Positions 23,902-30,646 of a stretch of 34,150 nucleotides of DNA are shown here, one piece after another. Numbering within the stretch: position 1 is the first letter of the stretch; the number at the start of each line of letters is the position of its first letter. The stretch spans positions 1-34,150 of the forward strand of contig JACQKT010000011.1 of the NCBI GenBank assembly GCA_016204355.1, written 5' to 3'. Below the pieces are notes generated by a model. The model saw only the letters and a program-made list of their open reading frames with translations, was not told where the DNA came from and made no database searches. The translations under genes and the position numbers were made by a program. Origin of the DNA: Candidatus Liptonbacteria bacterium (GTDB taxonomy: Bacteria; Patescibacteriota; Minisyncoccia; UBA6257; 2-01-FULL-56-20).

Positions 23902-25083
23902 CTAGAAACCCTTAAAGAATCCAAGAACTATTTCCACTTGTTTGCGGTTTACAGGTCCGAATACTGCCACTTGAGACTGGTTCATTATCGAAAAATCAGT
24001 GGGGCGTATGGCATCTTTTCCGTTTGGGTCGCCATAACATTGACCATAGTAATATCCGACCTTCACCCCATCGTCCATGCTTTTCCACCACGACACATCG
24101 GAGGGAAATAATGTTTCCCATTGTCCGTTTTGTTGCAGAGTGCTTTTCCAATTCGTGTAGAAAGGATCAACTTGCCCAACCATATCTCCCCAGAGTTTTT
24201 GCGCATCAGCGGGTGTTGCAACGCAATCCGGCGCGCGAATACGCGGCGCGGAACCGGGCTTATCAAAGGGAGAATCGGTTTTTTCGTCCGCAAGGCCGAA
24301 TATCCCGTGTCCTAATTCGTGCGCAAGCTGGCTCGGAGATGTTAGCGGTTCCTGTACATTTACGAAAACCGCCTTAGGCTGCAGTTTGTCTTTTGTTAAA
24401 GAAGAGAATGAATTGTCTTCAAGCGTTATTCCGAACCCGACCGAATGAGGAGTAATGAAAGTGTTTATGCCGGGACTTTGTTTAAGTTTATTTAAGAATA
24501 TAGGTACGACGTATTTTAGACCAGTTTTGTTTATCGAACCTTCTTCGTCTACGGCTTTGTTGCGAATATCGTCTTGTGTCGTTCCATTTATTATCGCCGT
24601 GTCGTACCAAACATTGAATTTCCCCTTGTTAGAACGGAGTGGTTCTATCGCAAAAGGTCCGAATGCAACGCCGTTCCGTACCGGCGAGCCGCCCCAACTC
24701 AACATTTCAATGCCGGTATTTTTCAGTTCGTCTATCGAAGAAAAATTTATGCCGACAATAACAAGATTTATACGGTCAGCCCTTGCATCGTTGTGGCCTT
24801 GAACCAAGTTTTCTAAATTCGCCGGCTTGAGAGGCGAAATTTTTTTGCCGGATGTGCCTGTTCCGCTTTCCGGAGACGTGGTTGCCGGCAAGGGATTTGA
24901 CGAAACAGTTGTGCTGGCCGCTTCGTTTCCCGTAGATACTGGAACAGGATTTTGTGGAGCTGATTCCGGACTATCGACAGGTGGGTTTTCTTTTGAGGTG
25001 AAATAAACAACCCCGGTACCTCCGAGTATTAAAGCGCCGAAAATAAAAAGCAGGGCAATAACTGAAAATCCTTTTTTGTCCAT
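23902..25083 (-). CDS. Membrane-anchored M64-family zinc metallopeptidase
   Basis: A 393-residue protein with an N-terminal signal anchor (about 6-29), a Pro/Ser/Thr-rich linker (about 30-90) and a catalytic domain. The active site is HELGHGIFGLADE (His255, Glu256, His259, with the later Asp/Glu), the HExxHxxxGxxDE pattern of peptidase family M64 (IgA-peptidase type). The start VNLVIVGINF-like strand (INLVIVGINFSS) and the C-terminal WWKSMDDGVKVGYYYGQCYGDPNG...SIMNQSQVAVFGPVNRKQVE also fit this family. It should act outside the cell as a protease, perhaps on host or partner proteins in an episymbiotic lifestyle. That last point is speculation. Confidence 0.85.
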   Translation of the reverse strand: MDKKGFSVIALLFIFGALILGGTGVVYFTSKENPPVDSPESAPQNPVPVSTGNEAASTTVSSNPLPATTSPESGTGTSGKKISPLKPANLENLVQGHNDARADRINLVIVGINFSSIDELKNTGIEMLSWGGSPVRNGVAFGPFAIEPLRSNKGKFNVWYDTAIINGTTQDDIRNKAVDEEGSINKTGLKYVVPIFLNKLKQSPGINTFITPHSVGFGITLEDNSFSSLTKDKLQPKAVFVNVQEPLTSPSQLAHELGHGIFGLADEKTDSPFDKPGSAPRIRAPDCVATPADAQKLWGDMVGQVDPFYTNWKSTLQQNGQWETLFPSDVSWWKSMDDGVKVGYYYGQCYGDPNGKDAIRPTDFSIMNQSQVAVFGPVNRKQVEIVLGFFKGF

Positions 25084-25136
25084 CTTAATCTGGATAAGCT
25101 AATCTTACCACGCGTTTTCGGCAAGATAAGACTGTG

Positions 25137-25160
25137 AAGGGCTGCCCGAGGGCAGCCCTT
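25137..25160 (-). terminator. Stem-loop abutting the stop of the downstream gene
   Basis: AAGGGCTGCC-CGAG-GGCAGCCCTT is a perfect 10-bp stem with a four-base loop, one base beyond the stop of the 25162 gene. No strong T run follows, so it may stabilise the mRNA end rather than terminate efficiently. Confidence 0.6.
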
Positions 25161-25161
25161 G

Positions 25162-25725
25162 TTAGAAAGCTCTGAAAAAGATGATTCCCGGTTTCGCTGC
25201 GATGGCGAAGCGGGCGATTCTTTTTCTTTTCGTGTCCAGAACTGCAGGCACGAATATCCCGCCGTTTGTTCCTTGTTGTTTTGAAATCCAGCGGTCGAAC
25301 GTGTCGCACGGATGTCCCGGGCAGTCGTATGGCTCTTTTCCACTCCTGTCCATCCAAGAGTAGATGGGCAGATAGCGCTCACCGGGAAGTTCCCATGGCC
25401 CCTTTTTCTCGAATTCCCCGGTATGCAGATCGAAGAAGAGCTTCATTTCCCGAACGCATCCCGGCGAATCGTAAGATTTCCGTGCGTGTTCGCTGATCCT
25501 GAACGGGGTTATGTTCGAAAGCAGCCCCAGTCCATCAACCCTCACGGCACGGACAACCATATGGCCGCCGAACTCGTAAACTTCCTCCCGATGAAAGACA
25601 AGCCGCCTTCGGAAGCAGCCGTTATTCAACCTTCTTATTTCAACTTCAACCCGGCCATTTCCGTCGGCATAAACCACGTCGCCGATACCGAGATTCGTAA
25701 CCACTCTTTCTTTGTCCTTCTTCAC
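25162..25725 (-). CDS. Hypothetical soluble protein (187 aa), GTG start
   Basis: The GTG at 25725 has an AAAGGAGAAAG SD a few bases ahead, which fixes the start. The 187-residue protein opens with a probable small beta domain (LGIGDVVYADGNGRVEVEIRRLNNGCFRRRLVFHREEVYEF), SH3- or KOW-like in appearance. It continues with an Arg- and aromatic-rich region containing CVREMKLFFDL, SGKEPYDCPGHPCDTFDRW and GIFVPAVLDTKRKRI. The CPGHPC pair might bind metal. I do not recognise the family. It has its own SD and 3' hairpin, like the purine genes, and is flanked by genes that lack both. Confidence 0.65.
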   Translation of the reverse strand: MKKDKERVVTNLGIGDVVYADGNGRVEVEIRRLNNGCFRRRLVFHREEVYEFGGHMVVRAVRVDGLGLLSNITPFRISEHARKSYDSPGCVREMKLFFDLHTGEFEKKGPWELPGERYLPIYSWMDRSGKEPYDCPGHPCDTFDRWISKQQGTNGGIFVPAVLDTKRKRIARFAIAAKPGIIFFRAF

Positions 25726-25844
25726 GAACTTTCTCCTTTTTAATCAGATGTCAATATGCGCCGCAACCGCGATTGCGATGCAACCATAATTGCGCCGAAA
25801 TTTTATCCCAACTACCAATTAAAGTAAAGAAATAAACGCCGATT

Positions 25845-26234
25845 TTATAACGACTTTAGCGTTGTCGGTTCTTTTGCTTCTTCATAACAAACGGCTTCTA
25901 TATTGTGCCTGTCGGGGTCGTGTATGAAAGCGGCGTAATAGTCCGGGCTGTAATCCGTTCTCAATCCCGGTTTGCCGTTATTTTTTCCTCCGGCTTCGAG
26001 CGCTGCGACATGGAAATCGTTCACCGCTTTTCTTGTTTTGGCGAGGAATGCCACATGTGTTTCCTGCGCGGACAGCTTTTGGACTATCCAGAAACTTGTG
26101 TGCCCGTCTGCCATAAACCCGGCAGCGCCCGGAAATTCCATGTTCAGCTCATAGCCGAGCGGCTTCAAGGCGGCGAGATAGAATTTTTTCGATTTTTCGA
26201 AGTCCCTAACCGGAATCGATACATGTTCGATCAT
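25845..26234 (-). CDS. VOC-superfamily (glyoxalase/dioxygenase-like) protein
   Basis: 129 residues from the ATG at 26234; the ORF-track extension to 26552 runs across the operator and into dinB and is rejected. The fold repeats typical of VOC proteins are seen: HVSIPVRDFEKSKKFYLAALKPLGYEL, HVAFLAKTRKAVNDFHVAALEAGG and YYAAFIHDPDRHNIEAVCYE. The His at the first strand (MIEHV), the His in HVAFLA and the Glu of NIEAVCYE sit where the superfamily places metal ligands. The likely activity is glyoxalase or antibiotic/aldehyde detoxification; the substrate is unknown. It diverges from dinB across the 34-bp palindrome, so both could be controlled by the same regulator. Confidence 0.82.
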   Translation of the reverse strand: MIEHVSIPVRDFEKSKKFYLAALKPLGYELNMEFPGAAGFMADGHTSFWIVQKLSAQETHVAFLAKTRKAVNDFHVAALEAGGKNNGKPGLRTDYSPDYYAAFIHDPDRHNIEAVCYEEAKEPTTLKSL

Positions 26235-26289
26235 AGTAAAATTATACCAAAAAAGTTGATTATTTTTGAGTGAAGATGCACTACTCCAC

Positions 26290-26323
26290 AATATTCTAAC
26301 ATTCTGCAGAATGTTAGAATATT
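26290..26323 (+). promoter_or_regulatory. Perfect 34-bp palindrome, candidate operator
   Basis: The left half AATATTCTAACATTCTG is followed directly by its exact reverse complement, giving 17 + 17 bases with no spacer. It sits between the divergent VOC and dinB genes, ending 33 bases before the dinB ATG and starting 55 bases beyond the VOC start. A TAGAAT (26315-26320) within the right arm could be the dinB -10, so a bound regulator would block transcription. No U run follows it toward either gene, so it is not a normal terminator. Confidence 0.75.
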
Positions 26324-26356
26324 TCGTATGGTTGTTAACGCGGGAAAAATTGAAAA

Positions 26357-27430
26357 ATGAGAATAATCGGTCATTTGGATATGGACGCGTTTTTCGCCGC
26401 CATCGAGGAGCGCGACAAACCGCGTTTGAAAGGGAAGCCCATTGTGGTGGGCGCCGACCCGAAAGAAGGGAAAGGGCGCGGTGTGGTTTCCACGGCGAAT
26501 TACAAGGCCCGGGAATACGGCATCCGTTCCGCTTTGCCGATTTCTGCAGCATGGAGATACTCCGAAGTGGCGCGGAAGCGGGGACTGTCGGCGGCGGTTT
26601 TTCTTTCTCCGGACATGAAGCGATATTCGGAGGTTTCCGCCCGAGTTACGGCGATTGTCAGAAAATATGTCCAGCATATCGAAGAAGCTAGCGTCGACGA
26701 AGCGTATCTCGAGTTGTCATTCACCGGCTCATACGAGCAGGCCGAAAAGCTCTGTCGGAAAATAAAAGAAGACATCAAATCGAGCGAGAAAATTACGGCT
26801 TCCGTCGGTGTCGGCCCGAACAAACTCATTGCAAAAATTGCGTCGGACAGGCAGAAACCCGACGGGCTGACCGTGATACGCGAGGAAGACGCGGAAAAAT
26901 TCTTGGAAACGCTTTCGATAAGGATAATTCCGGGAGTGGGGCCGAAGACCGAGGAACGTTTCCGCGCGCTCGGCGTACGGACGGTCAAAGACGCCAAAAA
27001 ATTCTCGAAAGAAAAACTCGAAGAAATGCTCGGCAAATGGGGGAGCGAGCTTTACGAAAAACTTCGGGCGCGGGACGATTCGCCGCTCGTCGAAGAATGG
27101 ATTCTGAAATCCGTAGGCGAACAGGAAACTTTCGAAACGGACACCACTGACCCGAATTTTTTGCAGGAGCGTCTGCGATACCTTTCCGACGGAGTTTATG
27201 AGCGGTTCAAAAAAGACGGCTTCAAAAATTTTCGCGCCGTTACGGTAACCGTCCGCTTTTCGGACTTCACTACCAAAAGCCGCGTGAGCACTTTGAAAAC
27301 CGCCGCCTCAAGCAGGGAAACGATGTATTTCGAAGCGATGAAACTTTTAATGCCCTTTTTGGACAAGCGCGAAAATCCTCAGCGGAAGAAAATCCGCCTT
27401 ATCGGCGTAAGAGTGGGAAAACTCGGTTGA
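26357..27430 (+). CDS. dinB: DNA polymerase IV (Y-family)
   Basis: A 357-residue translesion polymerase. The catalytic signature GHLDMDAFFAAIEERD carries the first Asp, EEASVDEAYLEL carries the paired Asp/Glu, and SVGVGPNKLIAKIASD plus the HhH region IIPGVGPKTEERFRALGV identify the DinB family. The little-finger domain fills the last third (SVGEQETFETDT...VTVTVRFSDFTTKS). It copies past damaged bases. The protein ends at RKKIRLIGVRVGKLG, so the C-terminal tail that often carries a sliding-clamp motif in longer homologues is missing. There is no SD. The upstream palindrome is the probable control site. Confidence 0.95.
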   Translation: MRIIGHLDMDAFFAAIEERDKPRLKGKPIVVGADPKEGKGRGVVSTANYKAREYGIRSALPISAAWRYSEVARKRGLSAAVFLSPDMKRYSEVSARVTAIVRKYVQHIEEASVDEAYLELSFTGSYEQAEKLCRKIKEDIKSSEKITASVGVGPNKLIAKIASDRQKPDGLTVIREEDAEKFLETLSIRIIPGVGPKTEERFRALGVRTVKDAKKFSKEKLEEMLGKWGSELYEKLRARDDSPLVEEWILKSVGEQETFETDTTDPNFLQERLRYLSDGVYERFKKDGFKNFRAVTVTVRFSDFTTKSRVSTLKTAASSRETMYFEAMKLLMPFLDKRENPQRKKIRLIGVRVGKLG

Positions 27431-27513
27431 CATTTATGAAAAAACACTTATTGTTAGGATATATAATTGATTCAAGTATGACATCATATCTGCGTCAAAA
27501 CTTTATTTGGTGG

Positions 27514-27541
27514 AACTCGCAAACCTTTCGAGGAGCGAGTT
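27514..27541 (+). terminator. Hairpin after dinB
   Basis: AACTCGC (27514-27520) pairs with GCGAGTT (27535-27541), followed by an AT-rich tract (TTGAATAATTTATTTT). A TATAAT (27462-27467) lies upstream, so this may be either a weak dinB terminator or a leader structure. Confidence 0.45.
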
Positions 27542-27577
27542 TTGAATAATTTATTTTAAGCATACAAATAACTTGAA

Positions 27578-27607
27578 GCCCGCTCCTTGAGCGGGCGTTT
27601 TGTTTTT
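27578..27607 (+). terminator. Intrinsic terminator upstream of the editing-domain gene
   Basis: GCCCGCTC-ctt-GAGCGGGC is a perfect 8-bp stem followed by GTTTTGTTTTT. It lies 46 bases before the start at 27653, so it may end dinB transcription or attenuate transcription that starts at the TATAAT at 27462. Confidence 0.8.
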
Positions 27608-27652
27608 CAAAACGTATTGCAGTTTAACAATTTAACTTGTCAGGAGAACGAG

Positions 27653-28069
27653 ATGAAAGCGATTTTCTTCCATGCAGACCGTTTTGGGTTTAAGGTCGAA
27701 AGCCCTTCGAAGCGGCTCGGTGGAACCAAACCGGAAGAAGCAGAAAGTTTGTCTCTGGACGTTCGAGAATGCCTTGCGGCGTTATTTCACGTTGAAGAAG
27801 CCGACGGAGAATATCAGGTCCGCAGGCTTTGCAAGGACATCAAGCGGATTGCCGAAAGGGTAGGCGCAACACGCCTGGTAGTGGCTGCATTCGGCCATCT
27901 GTCGGACAGTTACGCTCCGCCGAGCGTGGCTATGGAAATCTCCCGGCAAGTTGTGGAGTCCTGTCGCGGGTGGGGATATGAAGTTCATACCTCGCCTTTT
28001 GGCCACAACAAGACCCTTGTGCTCCACTGCAAAGGTCACCCCGACGCCGTCAAACATCGTGGGTACTGA
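27653..28069 (+). CDS. Free-standing archaeal-type ThrRS editing domain
   Basis: 138 residues from the ATG at 27653 after a CAGGAG SD. The whole protein resembles the N-terminal editing domain of archaeal threonyl-tRNA synthetase, a D-aminoacyl-tRNA deacylase-like fold: MKAIFFHADRFGFKV at the start, AAFGHLSDSYAPPSVAMEI (conserved His82), and EVHTSPFGHNKTLVLHCKGHPDA (His118, Lys120, His129). In archaea this domain removes serine wrongly attached to tRNA-Thr. The domain stands alone here; no synthetase is in the window. It could edit Ser-tRNA-Thr in trans or act on another mischarged tRNA. The SD and flanking hairpins make it a self-contained unit. Confidence 0.82.
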   Translation: MKAIFFHADRFGFKVESPSKRLGGTKPEEAESLSLDVRECLAALFHVEEADGEYQVRRLCKDIKRIAERVGATRLVVAAFGHLSDSYAPPSVAMEISRQVVESCRGWGYEVHTSPFGHNKTLVLHCKGHPDAVKHRGY

Positions 28070-28073
28070 AAAA

Positions 28074-28109
28074 CCAGGTTGCCGGGCAGCGACATGCTCG
28101 GCAACCTGG
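28074..28109 (+). terminator. Hairpin after the editing-domain gene
   Basis: CCAGGTTGCCG (28074-28084) pairs perfectly with CGGCAACCTGG (28099-28109). No T run follows. It starts four bases after the stop codon and may protect the mRNA end. Confidence 0.6.
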
Positions 28110-28134
28110 CATTACTAACTTAAAAAAACAAAAA

Positions 28135-28827
28135 ATGAAAACTTTGGGAATTTTAGGAGGGGTTGGCCCTCAAACAACTTCAAAGGTTTATCTTTCTGTC
28201 ATTAAGATGATCAGAGAGGCGGGCGGAGAAAAATATCCTCCAATAGCGATATATAACCTGCCCTTTCCGTTCGCCGTCGAACATGAAGCGATAATTCAGG
28301 GCATCAGCGCCGAAAAAATGATTCCTTATCTTGTCGACGGCGCAAAAATTCTGGAAAAATCCGGAGCGGACTTCGGCATACTTCCGTGCAACACATTGCA
28401 TAAATTCATGCCGGAAATCCGTAAAGCAGTTAAACTTCCGTTCCTCAGTATTCTGGAAGAGACCGCGTCGGTGCTGAAAGACAAGAATGTAAAGAAAGTC
28501 GGGATATTAGCGACTGAAACAACAATAAAAAGCAAAATTTATGAAAATGCCTCGAAAAGTAACGGAATAGATATTTTGTATCCGTCCGAAACAGAACAAA
28601 ATATCGTGAATAACATGATAGTCGAATTGTTGAACGGGAAAGAAACAAGCTTCCAAAAAGAGAAATTAACTGCAATTTGTGCCGCATTACACGAACGGAG
28701 AGCGGAAATCATTCTGCTGGCGTGCACCGACCTCCAGCTTGTTGCATCCGAAATAAAAACCCCTGTGCCGGTTGTCGACACTACGGAGATTCTTATAAAC
28801 GCTTCCGTCCGGGAAATGACAAAATAA
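28135..28827 (+). CDS. Aspartate/glutamate racemase-family protein
   Basis: A 230-residue protein with the racemase pattern: MKTLGILGGVGPQTTSKVYL at the start, the first catalytic Cys in ILPCNTLHKF, and the second in LLACTDLQLV. Both Cys residues needed for two-base racemisation are present, so it should be active on an acidic amino acid, most likely aspartate. D-Asp or D-Glu can be used in peptidoglycan, and the next gene on the other strand encodes a peptidoglycan carboxypeptidase. No SD is seen. Related enzymes also include hydantoin racemases and decarboxylases, so the substrate is uncertain. Confidence 0.85.
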   Translation: MKTLGILGGVGPQTTSKVYLSVIKMIREAGGEKYPPIAIYNLPFPFAVEHEAIIQGISAEKMIPYLVDGAKILEKSGADFGILPCNTLHKFMPEIRKAVKLPFLSILEETASVLKDKNVKKVGILATETTIKSKIYENASKSNGIDILYPSETEQNIVNNMIVELLNGKETSFQKEKLTAICAALHERRAEIILLACTDLQLVASEIKTPVPVVDTTEILINASVREMTK

Positions 28828-28859
28828 GGAACTGTTTTCGATTGGCCGAGCCGAAACGG

Positions 28860-29756
28860 TCAGTCGAAAATCGAAATGAGATATTTGTCGATTTCGCTCT
28901 GGCTCAAGTTATAGAAATACTGGTTTTCGTTGTGCAGTCTTGTCGCGAGCGATACGCCGACAAACCGCCAGTGCCACGGCTCGAACATGTAATAAGTGTT
29001 GTTTTTGGGGTACGAAAGTATGAAACCGAATCTGTAGGCGTTGGCGGTAAGCCAGGTGTAAGCGGAAGATTTTTCAAAAAGGGAAAAATCGGCCGCAACT
29101 TCGGGAGTCGTGATGTCCACAGTCGTGCCGAGCTGGTGTTCGGAATATCCCTGGTCGGCCGAAAATTGGTTCGCCGTTCCGGCGCCGTAGAGCACAGTCA
29201 GCGACGATTTTATGTTCTTCTGTTCGTAAAACGACCTAAATGCGGAAAGTATCCGGAGCTCCGTTCCGTCGCGCTTGGCGGCCTCGAGCATTCCGGTAAG
29301 GTAGGGAAGAACGCCCGAATGAACGAGCTCCGGCTCCGTTTTGTCATTCAGATATTTTGCATCGATTGCCGAAAGACTTGCCGGCGCATAATTTTCGTTC
29401 AAAAAATATACTTTGGAATATTTCTTTAGTAATTGCGTGTCGGTTTCGCTTAACTTTTTCAATCCGGCGACTGTTCCCGAGATGTCTTTAATCGTCGCCT
29501 CAAATTGGCTGTTTTTATTTTGTTCCGTCTGCAGGGACTGGGACAGAGAAGAGTTCTCGTTTTTCGCGCCCGCAAGCTCGGCCGTCGTGGAAGCGAGGGA
29601 TTCCTGAAGCGCCGCGTTATCGTTTTGTAGTTCGGAGATTTTGTTCTGAAGGGAAATATTCTGATTATTCAATATCCAATAACCGTATCCTCCTCCGCCC
29701 AAAATCCCGATTGCGATAACCGCTCCGCCGGCGAGCAATAAATTTTTCGAAAGCAT
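28860..29756 (-). CDS. D-Ala-D-Ala carboxypeptidase-like protein (VanY/M15B)
   Basis: A 298-residue protein with a signal anchor (about 5-28), a coiled coil (about 30-95, NQNISLQNKISELQND...), and an M15B peptidase domain. The zinc site is clear: SEHQLGTTVDI supplies the His and Asp ligands, and EPWHWRFVGV supplies the catalytic Glu and the last His. LRILSAFRSFYEQ is the standard substrate-binding strand. It trims D-Ala from peptidoglycan stem peptides outside the membrane. The coiled coil may position it relative to the wall or make dimers. The promoter is directly upstream with a TAGAAT six bases before the ATG. Confidence 0.9.
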   Translation of the reverse strand: MLSKNLLLAGGAVIAIGILGGGGYGYWILNNQNISLQNKISELQNDNAALQESLASTTAELAGAKNENSSLSQSLQTEQNKNSQFEATIKDISGTVAGLKKLSETDTQLLKKYSKVYFLNENYAPASLSAIDAKYLNDKTEPELVHSGVLPYLTGMLEAAKRDGTELRILSAFRSFYEQKNIKSSLTVLYGAGTANQFSADQGYSEHQLGTTVDITTPEVAADFSLFEKSSAYTWLTANAYRFGFILSYPKNNTYYMFEPWHWRFVGVSLATRLHNENQYFYNLSQSEIDKYLISIFD

Positions 29757-29762
29757 TGGTTT

Positions 29763-29768
29763 ATTCTA
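29763..29768 (-). promoter_or_regulatory. -10 box of the VanY-like gene, leaderless
   Basis: TAGAAT on the minus strand ends six bases before the ATG at 29756, which puts the transcription start at or next to the start codon. The -35 region is weak. Confidence 0.5.
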
Positions 29769-29796
29769 CAGAAAATTCGTTAGACGGGGAATATCT

Positions 29797-29832
29797 AAAA
29801 AAATGGCTTCTGCGTGCGAGGCCGCAAAAGCC
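29797..29832 (-). terminator. Strong intrinsic terminator
   Basis: On the minus strand GGCTTTTGCG pairs with CGCAGAAGCC (10 bp with one G-U) around an eight-base loop, followed by ATTTTTTT. It ends a minus-strand transcript coming from the 30559 gene or from the region 29833-30145. Confidence 0.85.
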
Positions 29833-30145
29833 GAGCTGTTCGGGTATGTATCCGATTGGAACTTTCCCTGGGGGCAACCCACGGCCCCGAGATCGATGCA
29901 ATCTCTTGCTGTTAACCGTTTAAAACTACGAATCTGTGCTTCTATGTTCGTATGTTTTAAGACAGGGCGTGGTCTTATCCTTGGAGAGGTACAGCAACAA
30001 TTCTCTCGACGGAAGAGGAAGCGTCGTGTGTTCATCCTCAGCGTGCCATCGTTAGGCGCATCCGCCTATCCAAAGAATCCGTGAACGCGAACTTTTAGGT
30101 AGTGCGGGTTTTGTGCATAGGCACCTCCTTTGTGGTTGAGAGGAA
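29833..30145 (-). ncRNA. Candidate structured RNA or long 3' region
   Basis: No convincing protein gene lies in this stretch of about 310 bases. It is packed with hairpins: GGGG-caacccacg-GCCCC, GAGAT-cgatgca-ATCTC, a long TAAAACTACGAA/TTCGTAtGTTTTA stem with one bulge, GAGA...CTCTC, and TAGGCG-catc-CGCCTA. It ends in a strong minus-strand terminator. Near its start it has an AAAGGAGGTG SD followed by a very short ORF. It shows no tmRNA, RNase P, SRP or 6S hallmark that I recognise. A decayed gene cannot be excluded. Confidence 0.4.
30095..30118 (-). CDS. Seven-codon ORF with perfect SD (possible leader peptide)
   Basis: AAAGGAGGTG is followed four bases later by an ATG that opens a seven-residue ORF, MHKTRTT, and then TAA. 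The SD is the strongest in the window, which is odd for so short an ORF. It may be a leader peptide, a remnant of a frameshifted gene, or a chance match. Confidence 0.3.
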   Translation of the reverse strand: MHKTRTT

Positions 30146-30559
30146 TTAACTTGGAGGTTTGAATGTATACAGCGAGAACAGCTGCTGCGTTGTGCGAATT
30201 ACTCCGGCCATGGCTTTCCCGGCGCGGCTCAGGTTAACCGTTACTTCGTGGAAGCTCTTCTCGTTGCGCCGGTTCCCGAAAAACCGCAGCGTTACCGAGG
30301 CGACAAACATCGGATTGAGAGTCACGATTGCCAAAAGCCGTGAAGCCTTGCGAAACGCGCCAACCGTTGTGTTTTTATCGAGTATCCCGCGTAGCCACTT
30401 GGGGCATGCTCCGTCCCAGTTTTTCCCGTTGCCAACGCACATGTTCTGGATGCAATACGCCAGAGAAATAATCATTTCAAGCTCTTTTGGGAGCTCTTCC
30501 CACGACGAATTAAGCACCCGTTCCGCATACGCGTCGTACACTATCTCTATCCTTTTCAT
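30146..30559 (-). CDS. Hypothetical protein (137 aa)
   Basis: A 137-residue basic protein with a GGGAG SD ahead of its ATG. I recognise no family. It opens with a charged helix (MKRIEIVYDAYAERVLNSSWEELPKELEMI), has two Cys-containing pieces (AYCIQNMCVG and GACPKWLRG), then a hydrophobic stretch (LLAIVTLNPMFVASVTLRFF, about 70-90) that could be a membrane helix or a buried helix. The C-terminal part (FHEVTVNLSRAGKAMAGVIRTTQQLF) looks amphipathic. It lies directly upstream of the structured region at 29833-30145 on the same strand. Confidence 0.55.
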   Translation of the reverse strand: MKRIEIVYDAYAERVLNSSWEELPKELEMIISLAYCIQNMCVGNGKNWDGACPKWLRGILDKNTTVGAFRKASRLLAIVTLNPMFVASVTLRFFGNRRNEKSFHEVTVNLSRAGKAMAGVIRTTQQLFSLYTFKPPS

Positions 30560-30646
30560 GGGTATTTCTCCCAGGTTAAGTTGCTGGAATTAGCCTATCA
30601 GAGGACAAGACTTTTTTCAAAATAGCCGGCACGCGTGTAGGATTTT

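Noticed and set aside
26235-26552. Long N-terminal extension of the VOC gene in the ORF track
   Set aside because: It runs antisense through the palindrome and the first 200 bases of dinB; the VOC fold begins exactly at the ATG at 26234.
27468-27607. T-box riboswitch before the ThrRS-type editing gene (GGTGGAAC resembles the T-box core)
   Set aside because: Only the GGTGGNAC core matches, the rest of the T-box sequence differs, and about 40 bases upstream is too short for a specifier stem.
29803-30084. ORF of 93 aa on the + strand and 89 aa on the - strand in the structured region
   Set aside because: Both overlap strong stems and a terminator, lack SDs, and have no recognisable domain; open frames there look accidental.
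29797-30145. tmRNA, RNase P RNA, SRP RNA or 6S RNA
   Set aside because: None of the conserved sequences I know (tRNA-like ends with T arm, RNase P core, SRP loop motif) is present.
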